Assembly: GCA_030761205.1 (NCBI GenBank)
Contig: JAULJL010000004.1
Coordinates: 21,673,172 to 21,737,171, forward strand
Source of the DNA: Fremontodendron californicum
Taxonomy: Eukaryota; Streptophyta; Magnoliopsida; Malvales; Malvaceae
Reading direction: 5' to 3'
DNA length: 64,000 bases
In this document: piece by piece, positions 44,163 through 56,315 of the stretch
How the letters are laid out: each line of letters starts with the position of its first letter
Position numbering within the stretch: position 1 is the first letter of the stretch
Notes under the pieces: model-generated
What the model was told of the DNA's origin: nothing
Database searches by the model: none
What the model saw: only the letters and a program-made list of their open reading frames with translations
Position numbers and translations under genes: made by a program

Positions 44163-44250
44163 GATTTTAAAATGAGCGTATTTTGATACATAATTTAGAA
44201 ACATTGATAATTTAGTAAATTTTTTTTGGCAATATCTAAAAAAAAAAAAC

Positions 44251-44727
44251 TTAAAATTTCCTTTATGCTCTTTTATGAATTTAGATACGAATATTACTTT
44301 ATATAAGTGAATGCCATCAATAGGTTTCTCTGTTTAAAACCTTTTCTACTTCTTAACTATCTCACTGCACAAGCAAGCAACAGTGTTAACTGACGAAAAT
44401 GACAATGGGAAAAGCAAGCAAATATAAATGATATTGGGTCCAGTTCACCAGTTTCATTTACCAAAAGTTTGAAAGTAAAATTTAGGATTAATTTAGTGTT
44501 GTTGTTGAAAAAAAATCGGATTAGAAAAAATATGTTTAAAAAATACGGTGAAAAAAATTGTAGTTTAACAACTTTTAAGTATTTAGCATGTGAAAAAATT
44601 CTGTGAAAAATTGAAATGTAAAAAAAAAAAAATATGTTTAAAATAATAAAAGTTTAGAGACGTGAAGATAATAAAGTTATTTCATCAAAAAGTTAGCTTT
44701 CAAACCACAAAAGCTCCATTTTTTTGG
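44251..44727. other. AT-rich intergenic DNA
   Basis: No gene or repeat border recognised. Confidence 0.4.
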
Positions 44728-44838
44728 GTTTTTTTTTTTTTTTTTTTTATAATTGGGGTAAGGGGAAGGGTTGCTTGGATTGATCCCAAGACTTCATGAC
44801 TCAAAGTCTCTTGGCCACTCGGCCAGGAACTTGTTGGT
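44728..44838 (-). mobile_element. tRNA-derived SINE, minus strand
   Basis: Read on the minus strand it has an A box TGGCCGAGTGG (plus-strand 44813-44823 region), a B-box-like GGGATCAATCC about 45 bp downstream, and an A tail (the T run at 44730-44748). CATTTTTTTGG and CATTTTTTGG flank it (about 44717-44727 and 44839-44848). Plus strand 'cttggccactcggccagga' is the tRNA-like head. Confidence 0.65.
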
Positions 44839-45042
44839 CATTTTTTGGTTTTTTTGGTTTGAGTTGAGGTGTCAAATAATGATTTTAACCACAAAAACCA
44901 AAAAATTTATGAATTTAACATTATGTTTACGGTAAAACACGACTTTTGATCTCAAAAATTGTGCCAATAGCAATATTTTATATACAATGACAAATGGTCA
45001 TATTTATTGATATTTCTTTTTGGTACAAAATACAATCATATT

Positions 45043-48000
45043 TGTCGCAATCTAAAAAAATAACGAGTCTCATCGCAAGACTTTATTATTCGTTAAGCGT
45101 GACATTAAAAAAAACCGAGAAAAAGTCGACTTAATTCCTCTAGAAAAATGAAGGTTTTGAAAATGACCTTGAAAAAGACATGGAGTCGCCACCAATCTTT
45201 TTTAGCTAGGTGTGATCGGCCACCTATTAAAACCGGTTTTATAAAATATTTTAAAATTAATTAAAACATTTTAAAAACCAATTTCAAGTCTGCGTTTTAA
45301 ATCAGAGAAATCAAAGAAGCGGGTTCGGGAGTCGGTTACGTGCGGAGAAGGGTTAGCACCCCCACAACGCCCGTATAAATCGGTACCTTATTAATCGTGT
45401 GTTATCTCAAGTCTCGGTAAAAAATTGGTTTTAAATTTAGTATTTCAAGTTAATTCCCAATTTAAAGAAAAATAATTCCATTTTTAATTGAAAATGATCC
45501 AGAATTTATAAATTCAAAATTTTTCTATATTCCCCGACAGACGTGGCAAAATATAGAAATTTTTATTAATTTTGGAAAATTTTTCGAATCATTCTCTTTT
45601 TAAAGAAGATATTCCGTTATTAATAATAATTGATGATATCCTCCCCAGCAAATCCGGCAGAGAACTCATGAATTATTTTAACTCGGGAATATCTTTATTT
45701 TATTGAAAACCATTATCTTTTTTGAAAACATTTAAAAGAAATGAATATGTATATGCATGACATAAATAAAATAATATAGTAAAATCTAAATAATATAATG
45801 CAATCTAAATGACATGATATGATTTGAATGCCTTAGCATATTCTAAATGAAATGAAATATCCTAAGTTATATGATATATTCAAAATGAAATTAAATGGCC
45901 TATGTAACATAATACATTCTATATGAAATGCAATATCCTAAGTCATATGATATAATCTAAATGAAATAAAATATTCTAGATGACATAATATATCCTAAAT
46001 GAAATGATTTAAATGACATAACAAATATGAATGACATGGCATATAATTTAAATGACATGGAATAAAATAATGCTATCATATAATATGCATGAAAATAAAA
46101 ATAATAATGCATGAACATAGTATATGCTAAATAAAAATAACTAAATAAAAGCATAGGATATCATGAAATATTCCAAATCATATAATAAACAATATAACAT
46201 AACTCAAAATCATAACAATATCATAGAAATTATCATAGCAAAAATCACACAAGCATTTTCACAAACACTTAATATACTAAATCTAAAACATGCTCAACTA
46301 AGATATAAAACTCAAATCATGCAAAGACCACACAAGCATTTTCACAAACACTTGATATACTAAATCTAAAACATGCTCAAATTTAAACATTATGAAAACA
46401 GAAAATTAAAAATGCAAAAACATGATATTTAAAACATAAATGGCAACAAACAAAGCAACCAAATTAAAATATAACTCAAGAATATGAAGTAAAATAACAT
46501 TTAAAACACCAAGATCAAAGAAAATAACATAAACAATATGGTAAAATAAACCAAAACAGAAACTTAAATAAATAATGTAGGCCATTTGGCCATGGTGAGT
46601 TTATTGTAAAACAATTGTAAAAAATATATTTAAGAAAGAGATGAAGGAAGAACTTAAGAAGAACAATAAAAAAAACATTTATTTAAAATGGAAACTCACC
46701 AAATAGTAATCAAAATAGCAAAGATAAGAATGAAAAATCAAGAAAGTGCAAGAGTTGGTGCTCAAGAGCAACCTCAAGAAGCTATATTTCAAGATTTATC
46801 TCTTCAAACTTTCCTTTCTTTTCTAAACTTTTCTTTAATGCTTTCAACCAAGGAGAGAAAAACCAAGTAAAAACTAAAAGAATTCAGCAAAATGAAGATG
46901 AAAATTGCAAAATCTGAACCCCCCAAAAAGTGCTGGCCGAATGGCCCTTTAATTCCTCAAAGATGTTGTCATTTTTTGTAACCAATCTTCCATCAAATGG
47001 CTAATAATTCAAGGTGAAAAAATCATGAAATTACCACCTTTAGATTAGCATATCAGCTGCCCCAAATTACAGCTGTTCAAGAATAATGTTGACATCTCTC
47101 TTGGCCTATGTGGCTTAATCACCATGGCTTGATCAAAGAGAATCTTTAACTAACTCTTGATTTTTAGCCATTTGATTGAAAAATCAGAAGCTTCCTCCTT
47201 CCTTTGGGCCTGGGCAGGCCAGCACTTCTCTTTTCCAGCCCAAATCTGATTTTTTGAAAGGCCCAAAGTAGCCCTTTTCGGTTGCTTGGGTGAAATGACC
47301 GTTTTGCCCCCTGGATGCAAATAAATATCAAACGGACTCCAAATCCAATTTTTATTTTTTTAATACTTCCAAAATAATAAAATATTGAGTTCTGGAAGTT
47401 TTCAAAATTATCCGAGTCCGTTTGCTATTTATTTGATTTTTTCTTCCAAAAATGCCTTTTTATGCCCCTATATTTTACCATTTTTTAAACGAGCTCCAAA
47501 TCAGGATTTTTCTTCACCAATCTCTTCAAAATAATTTAAAAGTGTGATCTGGAAGTTTTCATAATTTTTGGAGTCCATTTGCTATTTTTCCGGGATTTAT
47601 CTTCTTGAATTATTGCATAGGAGGCCCGGGATTTGGCCATTTTGCAAATGAACTCCGAATCAAAATTTTATTTTTCCAATCTCTTCCAAATAATTTAAAA
47701 ATGAGATTTGCAAAATTTCAGAAGATTTGGAGCTCGTTTTCTATTTTTCTGGGATTTTCCTTTTTGAATTACTACATAAGAAGGACGGGATTTGGCCATT
47801 TTGCAAACCAACTCCGAATCAAGATTTTATTTCTCCAATCTCTTCAAAATAATTTAAAAATGAGATTTGCAAAATTTAAGAAGATTTGTAGCTCATTTGC
47901 TATTTTTCAAGATTTTCTTTTTTGAATTACTACATAAGAAGCCCGAGATTTGGCCATTTTGCAAACGAACTCCGAATCAAGATTTTATTTCGCCAACCTC

Positions 48001-48729
48001 TTTCAAATGATTTAAGAATGAGATTGACAAATTTTCAGAACTTTCGGAGTCCATTTTCTATTTTTCCCAAATTTTCCAATTTTGCCTTTTTGCCTCCGAA
48101 ACCTTGTTTTGCTCAAAACAAGTCCGATTTTCAGATTTCTTCAAGCTGAGCCTTGGGCTATCCCTTTTTAATCATTCCTCATCCATTAGGGCTTTGGTCT
48201 TACCAAGTCGGGCCATTTCCGTGATTTTTCCCGATTTCACCGAAATCCACTAAAAACCCTAATTCTCGGTTTTCTCTCGGATTGACTTTTATTTTAGTTT
48301 TTCTTGCAAGTGGCTTCTCCATTACCCGTAGTCAGTGCTTATCTTTCATTTGGAACCTTCAATTTCGACCAATTTGATCGTGTAAGCACTTTTCTCCAAA
48401 TTTCTCGGATTAGGGTTTTCTTTCTACTGAATCTCCAAATGCCAACTTTCGAACTCCATATCTTTCAATGTAGACCTCGGATTATCAAAATTATTTCTCC
48501 ATTTTTCAATTGAACTTAAAATCTTGATTTTGAAAGTGGGTTGACTTTTTCAGTAGTTGACTTTTTCGGGGTTGACTTTTTTCAAGTTTGAGTTTTTATG
48601 CTCGCCCTCTTAAACTAAGTCTAGGGGTACCACCTGCAGGATGAAAAAAATTCTTTTTACATTCAAAAACATCAATATAGGAAGAAAACATACCTGTTTT
48701 AGTGGTCCGTACAAAATTAGGTGTCTACA
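45043..48729 (-). repeat. LTR of a long-LTR gypsy element (3' LTR, minus orientation)
   Basis: 3,687 bp from TGTCGCAATC to AGGTGTCTACA, closely related along its length to 38704-43756 but with fewer internal repeat units. Directly to the right is a sequence whose complement is a polypurine tract, so this is the 3' LTR of a minus-strand element. The opposite LTR is not in the window. The TTGACT cluster lies at about 48541-48577. Confidence 0.88.
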
Positions 48730-48746
48730 ACTGCCCCTCTTTGGCT
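48730..48746 (-). promoter_or_regulatory. Polypurine tract (minus strand)
   Basis: Read on the minus strand, GCCAAAGAGGGGCAGT is followed immediately by TGTAGACACC, the start of the LTR. It fixes the orientation of all three long LTRs in the window. Confidence 0.75.
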
Positions 48747-51700
48747 ATTGCTGAGAATCAGGAATCAGGCAAAGGTAAACCAACACTAATTCTGTACGGT
48801 CAGTGAAATCATATTTGAAGGAAAAAGAAAGAGGTTTCTTCTTCATTCTTCTAAAGTTTTTTTTTTTGATAAAGCTGTAAATTGAAGATTTGTCCTTAAA
48901 TTGAATTCCCTGACTAATCAAGGCTCGACCCGTCTTAAGGAAATGGATTCGATTTTCAAAAGAAAAAATTGTGCCCGAAGGTCTTTAAAATGGTCCCCGG
49001 AGGTTTTTAAAATGGTGCCCGGAGGTCTTTAAAATGGTGCCCGGAGGCCTTACCCGTAATTTGAAAAATTATGCCCGGAGGTCTAAAAAATGGTGCCCGT
49101 AGGCCTTACCCGTGAAAAAAAGTTATGCCGGAGGTCTTAAGAATGGTGCCCGTAGGCCTTACCCGTGAAAAAAAAAGTTATGCTCGAAGGTCTTAAAAAT
49201 GGTGCCTGTAGGCCTTACCCGTGAAAAAAAGTTATGCCCGGAGGTCTTAAGAATGGTGCCCGTAGGCCTTACCCGTGAAAAAAAAAGTTATGCCCGGAGA
49301 TCTTAAAAATGGTGCCCGTAGGCCTTACCTGTGAAAAAAAGTTATGCCCGGAGGTCTTAAGAATAGTGCCCGGAGGTCTTTAAAATGGTGCCCGGAGGTC
49401 TTACCCGTGATTTGAAAAATTATGCCCGGAGGTCTTAAGAATGGTGCCCGGAGGTCTTCAAAATGGTGCCCATAGGCCTTACCCGTGATTTGAAAAAAAT
49501 TATGCCCGGAGGTCTTAAGAATGGTGCCCGGAGGTCTTAAAAATGGTGCCCGTAGGCCTTACCCGTGATTTGAAAAAATTATGCCCGGAGGTCTTAAGAA
49601 TGGTGCCCGTAGGCCTTACCCGTTAAAAAAAGTTATGCCCGGAGGTCTTAAGAATGGTGCTCGGAGGTCTTAAAATGGTGCCCGGAGGTCTTAAAAATGG
49701 TGCCCGTAGGCCTTACCCATGAAAAAAAGTTATGCCCGGAGGTCTTAAGAATGGTGCCCGGAGGTCTTTAAAATGGTCTTTGAAGAATTGTTGAAAATTA
49801 ACCTAAAGATTTTGAGAAGATGCGAATGCTTTTTGATGCAGATGCAGATGTTGAATAAGATACAAATGACTTAGACTGGTGCAAATGAATTTGATGCAAA
49901 TGTAAATAACTTAGATTGATGCAAAGTTTCTTGATGCAGATGCCCTTACTAATTGTGTTCATGTAAATGGTTTATGATTATCACACAATAATGAAAATGC
50001 AATGATTCTAGAAATGATGCAATTGCTTGAGATGACGTAAAAGCGAATTCCATGAAGAATGTAAATGTAAAGGTAAAATGCAGATGCTTATCGACACTGT
50101 GCAGATGCAAAAGCTCGATAAAGAGATGAGTGCTCATGAGTGATGCAAATGCCCCCGGTTGTTTTTCTAGAATTTGGCTTAGCTTTTCCAATTCATTTTT
50201 CCTCTTCAAATCAGAGTATATCTTCAATTCATTTTGGCTATTCTCTTTGCCCCAACAGTTTTCAAAATTTCATCAACAAAGATCTGAACTGGGTTCTATT
50301 TCTTCTTTCATATTTGGAAGTCAGGACCTATTCTGGCAGTTCTATACCTTCGAGTTAGAAAAATCCTTGTCTCATGTCAACATCAAAATGGGTATTTCAA
50401 AAAAATATATCTTTATTTGTTTTCTCATTTTGAAAACTTCTGAAAAAAAAATATTAACCCCACAATGTGTGATGTACAAATCTTTTGAAGACTGATGATC
50501 ATTGTTAGAAATTTCTATAAGTGTCGATCTGGGTTTCTTTAACTGGGATTGGCAAGGCTTGGTATAACAAGATTCTGTTTTTTCCAAGAAAAATTCATGA
50601 CAAAAATGTATATCCCTTCTAGGCTCAAAAATGGTACAGGTTTTATAAATCATGAATTCATTGAGAACCAAACAAATTCAACATTCTTTTAGTTTCATAT
50701 CAAGGCATTTTGACAAGCGTCAAGATTGGCCGAGATGTTTAAACCGGAAAGTTTAATCTTGGGAAAAAAAGTTTCAGTTTTTGAAGACAATCCTCTGAAT
50801 GAGAATTGACAATTTGAGAGGTTCATGCATTCCTAGATGTTCCTCAGTGACCACTTTTTTAAGATGACCTTCTCTTTTTGTGGTATCGGCACTTTCATAG
50901 ATGGCATCAAAAATTTCCATTTTACTCTAAACGGTCCATTTTTTGGTTTTTCGCCCTAGAGCCCTATTCTTTCCAATTTTTCTTTCTCTTTTTTTTTTTG
51001 TTTTTTTTTTTGTTTTTGTTCTACCATACACTTGAGGATTCTAAGTTCTTCCTTAGTGAAATGATAATTCGATGAGATGGGATAAAATCTGAGAACAAAC
51101 CTTTCAAATTAAATATTCATGCTTGATCAAAATGGACTTTTAAAGCACGTAATGTACGCCATTGCTCAGGGTTCAGAAATAAAGGATAAATGGGCCCAAA
51201 ATATGTGTTTGAGGGTAATCAGATCAAGGATCATTTCTTGAGCAGGATTCTCTTTGAAGCATTTGTCCCTTTTGGACTTTTCATTCCTTTTGACTTTTGC
51301 GTCTTTTCTTCTTCGTTCTTGGCTTTCAATTTGCCATGTCTTTCACCTTTTTTTTTTCGACAAAGTGAGACCGCATTTATTTGGGGCTCCATTTGCTTTG
51401 CATCTGTCTTTGAGCTAGGATTCATTCTTCCATGTTCTCTAAAAGATCTTTCCTCGCATTTGCCCTCCAGTGTAGGGGGTGATCCTCGATCAGGGTTCAA
51501 AGAAGAAAGAATTCTTTTGGCTCAAAAAGGGTGACTATGGATAATTTCTTTTTGTGCGAAGGGAATATGAAAGATAGCCATTTCTCATGTCAATCACAAA
51601 TATTCATATTGAAAAGCAACCGCAGGGGAAATAGATAATCAAAATTTCATTTTGCACTTTGGAATCATCCGAATTCTCATATGCATGATATTACAAAAAT

Positions 51701-52261
51701 GTTTTCATTTTTCATCGCATGCCCCAATGATTCATGCGTTAGTCCATCCTTATTCACCATGTATCTATCATTTCCGCATATGATGCCCCAATTTGATTAA
51801 CCAATGAGAATTTGTATCAACGAGGAACATAGCAAGTCTAGGTCTGTACTGAAAAGGCTGAATTTCAAATCTGAGTTCTTTGAAGAGACAAGGAAAATAT
51901 GACCCAAAAAATGGGTTTTCTCTGGGACAAGGGATAATCTAGTTTAATCATTGTGCCCCAAGGTGTCAATCATGAAGTGATGTTTGGGCAATTAGTGTTT
52001 TGTGGTTTGTTGAAAATGACATGAATGGTTTTGGCACAACCTTGACACAGATCAAATTACCAAAATCTAGATTCTTGAAATAATGTCTCATTTGTTTGAA
52101 TTTCAAGGAATTCGAAAAATTTCAAAAAGTTCGTACCTTTGTTCATAGCCTAGACTAGGATTTACATCCTTGCTTATTCTGCAATGACAATGCTTTTTTT
52201 TTTTTGAATTCAATCATTCATATTCCTTGAAACATTAGGTCTTTCAAGTGTTCCTGGATGC
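48747..52261 (-). mobile_element. 3' internal region of the minus-strand gypsy element, truncated
   Basis: Continues from the polypurine tract with no coding capacity I can recognise on either strand; ORFs of 60-120 codons show no domain. It includes the 'gcccggaggtctt' tandem array and phrases such as TGCCCCAATGATTC and TGCCCCAATTTGATT. Sequence character changes to plain AT-rich DNA at about 52260. ATATT, the five bases before the LTR at 45038-45042, also occurs at 52262-52266, so the whole unit may be an insertion that includes only one LTR; that is weak evidence. Confidence 0.6.
48971..49775. repeat. Tandem array of GGTGCCCGTAGGCCTTACCC units
   Basis: About a dozen units of roughly 55-70 bp made of ATGCCCGGAGGTCTTAAGA, ATGGTGCCCGTAGGCCTTAC and CCGTGAAAAAAAGTT, with mixed order and shortened forms. 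It lies 240 bp inside the element from its polypurine tract. Confidence 0.93.
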
Positions 52262-52658
52262 ATATTTTAATTAGATAATAGATGTTTTTGACATTACGAC
52301 CAATTCTTATTAAAAAAAAAATCATATGCAATATGAATTATAATATTTAAAAATTATTTTATTATAAGAAATTTATATATTGTTAACAATTTTAATATCA
52401 TATATAATATTTAAATTTAATATTTTTATACTAGAGTTATCTATGGGCCAGGTTGGGTCAGGCCCGCAAAGCAAAAATTTTTGTTTGCCCAATGCTCGAT
52501 TCGATTTGAGTTGATGGGTCACCCAACCGTTGGACATGTTTATTTATACGCAACTTTTATTTTTACTTTAAATTTATATCTTGGTCCGTCCTCAACAGTA
52601 TTTCTGGACAAACAACAGTATTTCCGGCTTTGTTCATGATGACATCTTATTTTATGTT
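52262..52658. other. Intergenic DNA with a hAT-like fragment
   Basis: AT-rich. GGGCCAGGTTGGGTCAGGCCCG at about 52445-52466 resembles the end of hAT-type elements, but no partner end or TSD was found. Confidence 0.35.
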
Positions 52659-52666
52659 TGGTGTCA

Positions 52667-52842
52667 GGGGCGATGCGTAATGAGAGCCAGGGGGGCCTTG
52701 GCCCCTCAAGAATTTTGAAAATCGATATATATATATATATATATTAAATAAAGTTATGCTTTTATGAGTTTGTTATTTTTATTAGTATATTATTTGCATA
52801 TTATGTTTTATATTAGTAAAACATAGTAACATATCTCAAACG

Positions 52843-52873
<31 letters not shown>

Positions 52874-52923
52874 TTAGACTTTTAATCGGCTCCCCCAAGA
52901 TTAAGTATTAAGATCCGCCATTG
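52667..52923. mobile_element. hAT MITE, 257 bp
   Basis: Starts CAGGGGCGATGCG and ends GATCCGCCATTG (imperfect inverted ends CAGGGGCG / CAATGGCGG), flanked by the perfect 8-bp duplication TTTGGTGT (52659-52666 and 52924-52931). Inside are GGGGGGCCTTGGCCCC and two long (TA)n runs. Confidence 0.85.
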
Positions 52924-53089
52924 TTTGGTGTGTCCAAAGATTATGAGTAAGATAGGATTAGTTTTGTCCTCGGCAAGATTGGATGATTTTTATGATCAAA
53001 GTTATCACTTTTAAAGTAAATATAATTTGAATTCATAATTTTATTAAAATATAATTCAAAAACTTTAATTTATAATAATTTTATGGTTA

Positions 53090-53445
53090 AGAGTTGTAAT
53101 TTTTTAAAAATTATTTTTCAAGAAAAATAAATTGAGTTTTTTTCAAAGAAAAGAGTTGTAATTTTTTTTAAAAAAAAAAATCAAGAAAAATAAATTGAGT
53201 TTTTTCAAAGAAATAAATTACTTTTAAAAAATAAATAAATTGAAATTTCAAAATAAATTAAATTTTTTTTCCTTCTCCCCATCGACAAAAGGCTAGCTAT
53301 CAATTCGGAAAGGGTCGGACCTGGACGGCCTAGATGGCCAAAGTCATTTAATTTTTTTTTTTCCTTCTCCCCGTCAACAAAAGGCTAGCTATCAATCGGA
53401 AAGGGTCGGACTTGGACGGCCTAGATGGCCAGAGTCATTGGAGGC
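53090..53445. repeat. Two adjacent tandem duplications
   Basis: A unit of about 60 bp (AGAGTTGTAATTTTTT...AAATTGAGTTTTTTTC) is doubled at about 53090-53215. A unit of about 94 bp (CTTCTCCCC, AAAGGCTAGCTATCAAT, GGACGGCCTAGATGGCC) is doubled at about 53262-53440. No gene is present. Confidence 0.85.
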
Positions 53446-53896
53446 AGATTAGAACTCGAATGGCACCGGTTTGGCTTCGAGGCTCCAGTCCGGACCCGAC
53501 GTCGGAGGTCCAATATCGCCCTCCTTGGCTGGCAATGGGAGGAAAGGAAGGTTAAAAAAAAATAGAACCAAATCAAACAGTAATACATGTCATTTGACCA
53601 TTAGCTTTAGTAACTTTTTTATGTAAGGTAAATTAGAAAATATGTCATCTACTTCTAATTCTGTATGATTAAAAATTATCCTCTTCTTTTTGAATGGATT
53701 GAATCATCGTAAGAATAATCTAATTATTATCTTTAGATGCATAACAAACATATTTACTAATATCAATTCTGTTAATTGATATTTATAAATGTTGATTAAA
53801 AATTATATAATTATTATTTAAAAACATTATATTAATATATTATTTTTATTAAATTAAAAAAATAATTTATTAATTATATATTTTTCTTTAAACATC

Positions 53897-54062
53897 ACCG
53901 GTCAACATTTGTCTGATTACTATTTAACTTATGACAGAAGCCATCATTTATCTTAATAATTATTAAAACTAGGAAAAAACCGGTCAACATTTGTCCGATT
54001 ACTATTTAACTTATGACAGAAGCCATCATTTATCATCATAATTATTAAAACTAGGAAAAAAA
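53897..54062. repeat. Tandem duplication of an 83-bp unit
   Basis: ACCGGTCAACATTTGTC through TTAAAACTAGGAAAAAA occurs twice in direct succession, with only three or four differences. Confidence 0.9.
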
Positions 54063-55310
54063 CCCGTATCATGTTACAGGTGAAACAATTCATTTTTTAT
54101 TTTTATAAAAATAATAACAATAATATTATGAACACATAAATTAATAACATATAAAATTAATTATTAACATAAAAAAATTATATATAAATTTATAATATTT
54201 TGAAAACAGAAAAAAATAACACAAACACGTTATGAAAACATAATTTTTTTTTTTAAATTGAATCATTTGAACAAATTATGCAAATTATGTCATGAATTGA
54301 AATACGACACGAACACATAATTTAAAAAAAAAAAATTACATCACAATGACAAACTATGTAAAATATGAGATGATTGAGACACGGCACGAACGCAACATAG
54401 AAAAAATAATTAAAACACAACACGAAAAATAACATGAACACGACACGAATACACGAACGTTTAAAATTTTATATAAATTTTAATACTTTAAAAACACAAA
54501 AAAAAAAAATATTAACGTGAACACGAACATACAAATTTTTTTATTTCTAAATTGAATAATGATGACAAATTATGTAAAATATGTCACGAATTGAGACATG
54601 ACACGAACACAATATAGAAAAAATAATTAAAATACATCACGAAAAATAACATGAACACGACACGAATACACGAACGTGTGAAAATATACATAAAATGAAT
54701 TATTAACGTGTAAATTCTTTATAAATTTATAATAGTTTATATAAATTATTGTATAAAACTAATTATTAACGTGTAAACATTTATATAAATTTATAATACT
54801 TTGAAAGTACAAAAAAATACGAAATTGTCCCGAACACAATTTTTTCATTAAATTGAATCACTATGATAAATTATGCAAAATATGTCATAAATTGAGACAC
54901 GACACGAACACATAAATTTTTCTCTAAATTGAATCAAAATATCAAATTATGTAAAATATGAGATAAATTAAGACACGACACGAACACAAAAATGAAAAAA
55001 TAATTAAAACACAACACGAACACGACGCGAATATACGAACGTGTAAAAATATACATAAAACGAATTTAAGTGTAAAAATTTATATAAATTTATAATACTT
55101 TGTAAAACAAAAAAATAAAACGAATACGAACACGTCACAAATACAACATAGAAAAAATAATTAAAACTCAACACGAAAAACAACACAAATACGATACGGA
55201 TATATGAACGTTTAAAATTATATATTAAACGAATTATTACGTGTAAAAATTTATATAAATTTATAATACTTTAAACATAAAAAAATAACACAAACACACA
55301 AATTTTTTTT
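54063..55310. repeat. Interspersed repeat region with ACACGACACGAACAC units
   Basis: At least five diverged, irregular units of 150-250 bp, each containing GAGACACGACACGAACAC, AATAATTAAAACACAACACG and TATATAAATTTATAATACTTT. Related sequence in the opposite orientation is at 27990-28310. No coding capacity. Family not identified. Confidence 0.7.
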
Positions 55311-56315
55311 TCTCTTTCCTTCCTACCATCTTTTTTTTTTCTTTTTTTTTTTGATAAATTTGAAAAACATCCAATGAGAAAAACAAAAATTATTGAATAG
55401 TATAATAAGATAAAATATTTTTTAAAAAGAAAATAAAAAAAATATAAAATTATAGAAAAAGATATTGTAAAGATTAATATATTCTTAATAAAAAAAAAAA
55501 ATTAATTAAACAAGGAAAGAAGCCTATTTTTTTCTCCCTCAACTTTCTTTCCTCTCTCACGTTTCTTCCCTCTCTCTCCCCATTCTTCTCCATTTTCATA
55601 AATATGAATGCATGAGTTTTCTTACTTTTAGTAATTCATCCGTTCCACAATCTTGAAACATTTGAATTTTCCTTTTCGTCCTTTCTTGTAAGAGAGGTTT
55701 TACAGCTTACCAACATTTACATAAAAGCATTAAGCTTATATTTTGTATGAGTTAGCTGAGAGAAAGATGGAATTAAGGATATATTTTGTATGAGTTAGAT
55801 GAAAGAAAGAGGAAATTTGAGAGATGGAGAAAAGAGACAGAATGAATGGAGAATGGGGGAAAGGAGAAGGGTATATTTGCTTTTACAATATCTTTGTTAA
55901 TAATTTTTTATTTTTTTATTTTTCTTTTATAAATTATTTTAAATTATTAAATTATTAGATAATTATACTCATTAAAAGATACATTTTTTAGATTTATCCT
56001 TTTTTTTTTTATCAATTCAAAAGAGAAGTGGGAACCACACAAAAAAAACGTGATTGCATAAAGTTTATGGAAAAAAGAGATGATGTGATTGTACAAATTT
56101 TGTGAAAAAAATATAAAATTTATTATGTGGAAGAATTTCAAAACCAAAGAGAAAAAAGAAAAAAAAAAGGTTTTAACTTCTGTAAATTGAGAAATAAAAA
56201 ATAAAATAAGTTGATGTTAGTCTCTCCCTTTTCGAATCTCTTTCAATTAGAAATAAGTCAACAGACTAATGGCTCTTGCTAATTTATGGGTACTCATTGA
56301 AAACCTTATACAACA
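55311..56315. other. Upstream region of the PPR gene
   Basis: AT-rich. A pyrimidine block (CTCCCTCAACTTTCTTTCC, about 55534-55600) and two direct copies of 'atattttgtatgagttag' at about 55738 and 55782 are seen. No TATA box can be assigned with confidence. Confidence 0.4.

Larger units (their letters stand above)
35251..44250 (+). mobile_element. Second PMD-encoding transposon, diverged and interrupted
   Basis: Same layout as 22963-27633: TIR with AAATTATCAAATTA, hairpin array, AACGG palindrome and TATA box, four-exon PMD gene, hairpin array, TIR. Removing the hAT/LTR insertion (38578-43933 plus one 8-bp TSD copy) leaves about 3.6 kb. The ends are less certain. TTAAATTTT on the left and TTAAAATTT on the right (8 of 9 identical) could be the decayed TSD. 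Hairpins here have the core GTCGCCATATCATATGGCGAC rather than the AAATCGCCA(N)TGGCGATTT form. Confidence 0.75.

Noticed and set aside
47605..48149. Repeated ORFs with GFGHFANELRIKIL phrases
   Set aside because: They are translations of the 159-bp LTR tandem repeat, present in the solo LTR as well, and carry no domain.
48971..49775. CRISPR-like array
   Set aside because: Units are directly adjacent and shuffled, with no unique spacers, in a plant retrotransposon; it is a tandem repeat.
51190..51534. 114-codon ORF in the gypsy internal region
   Set aside because: Composition and lack of any gag/pol motif suggest a chance ORF in untranslated element DNA.
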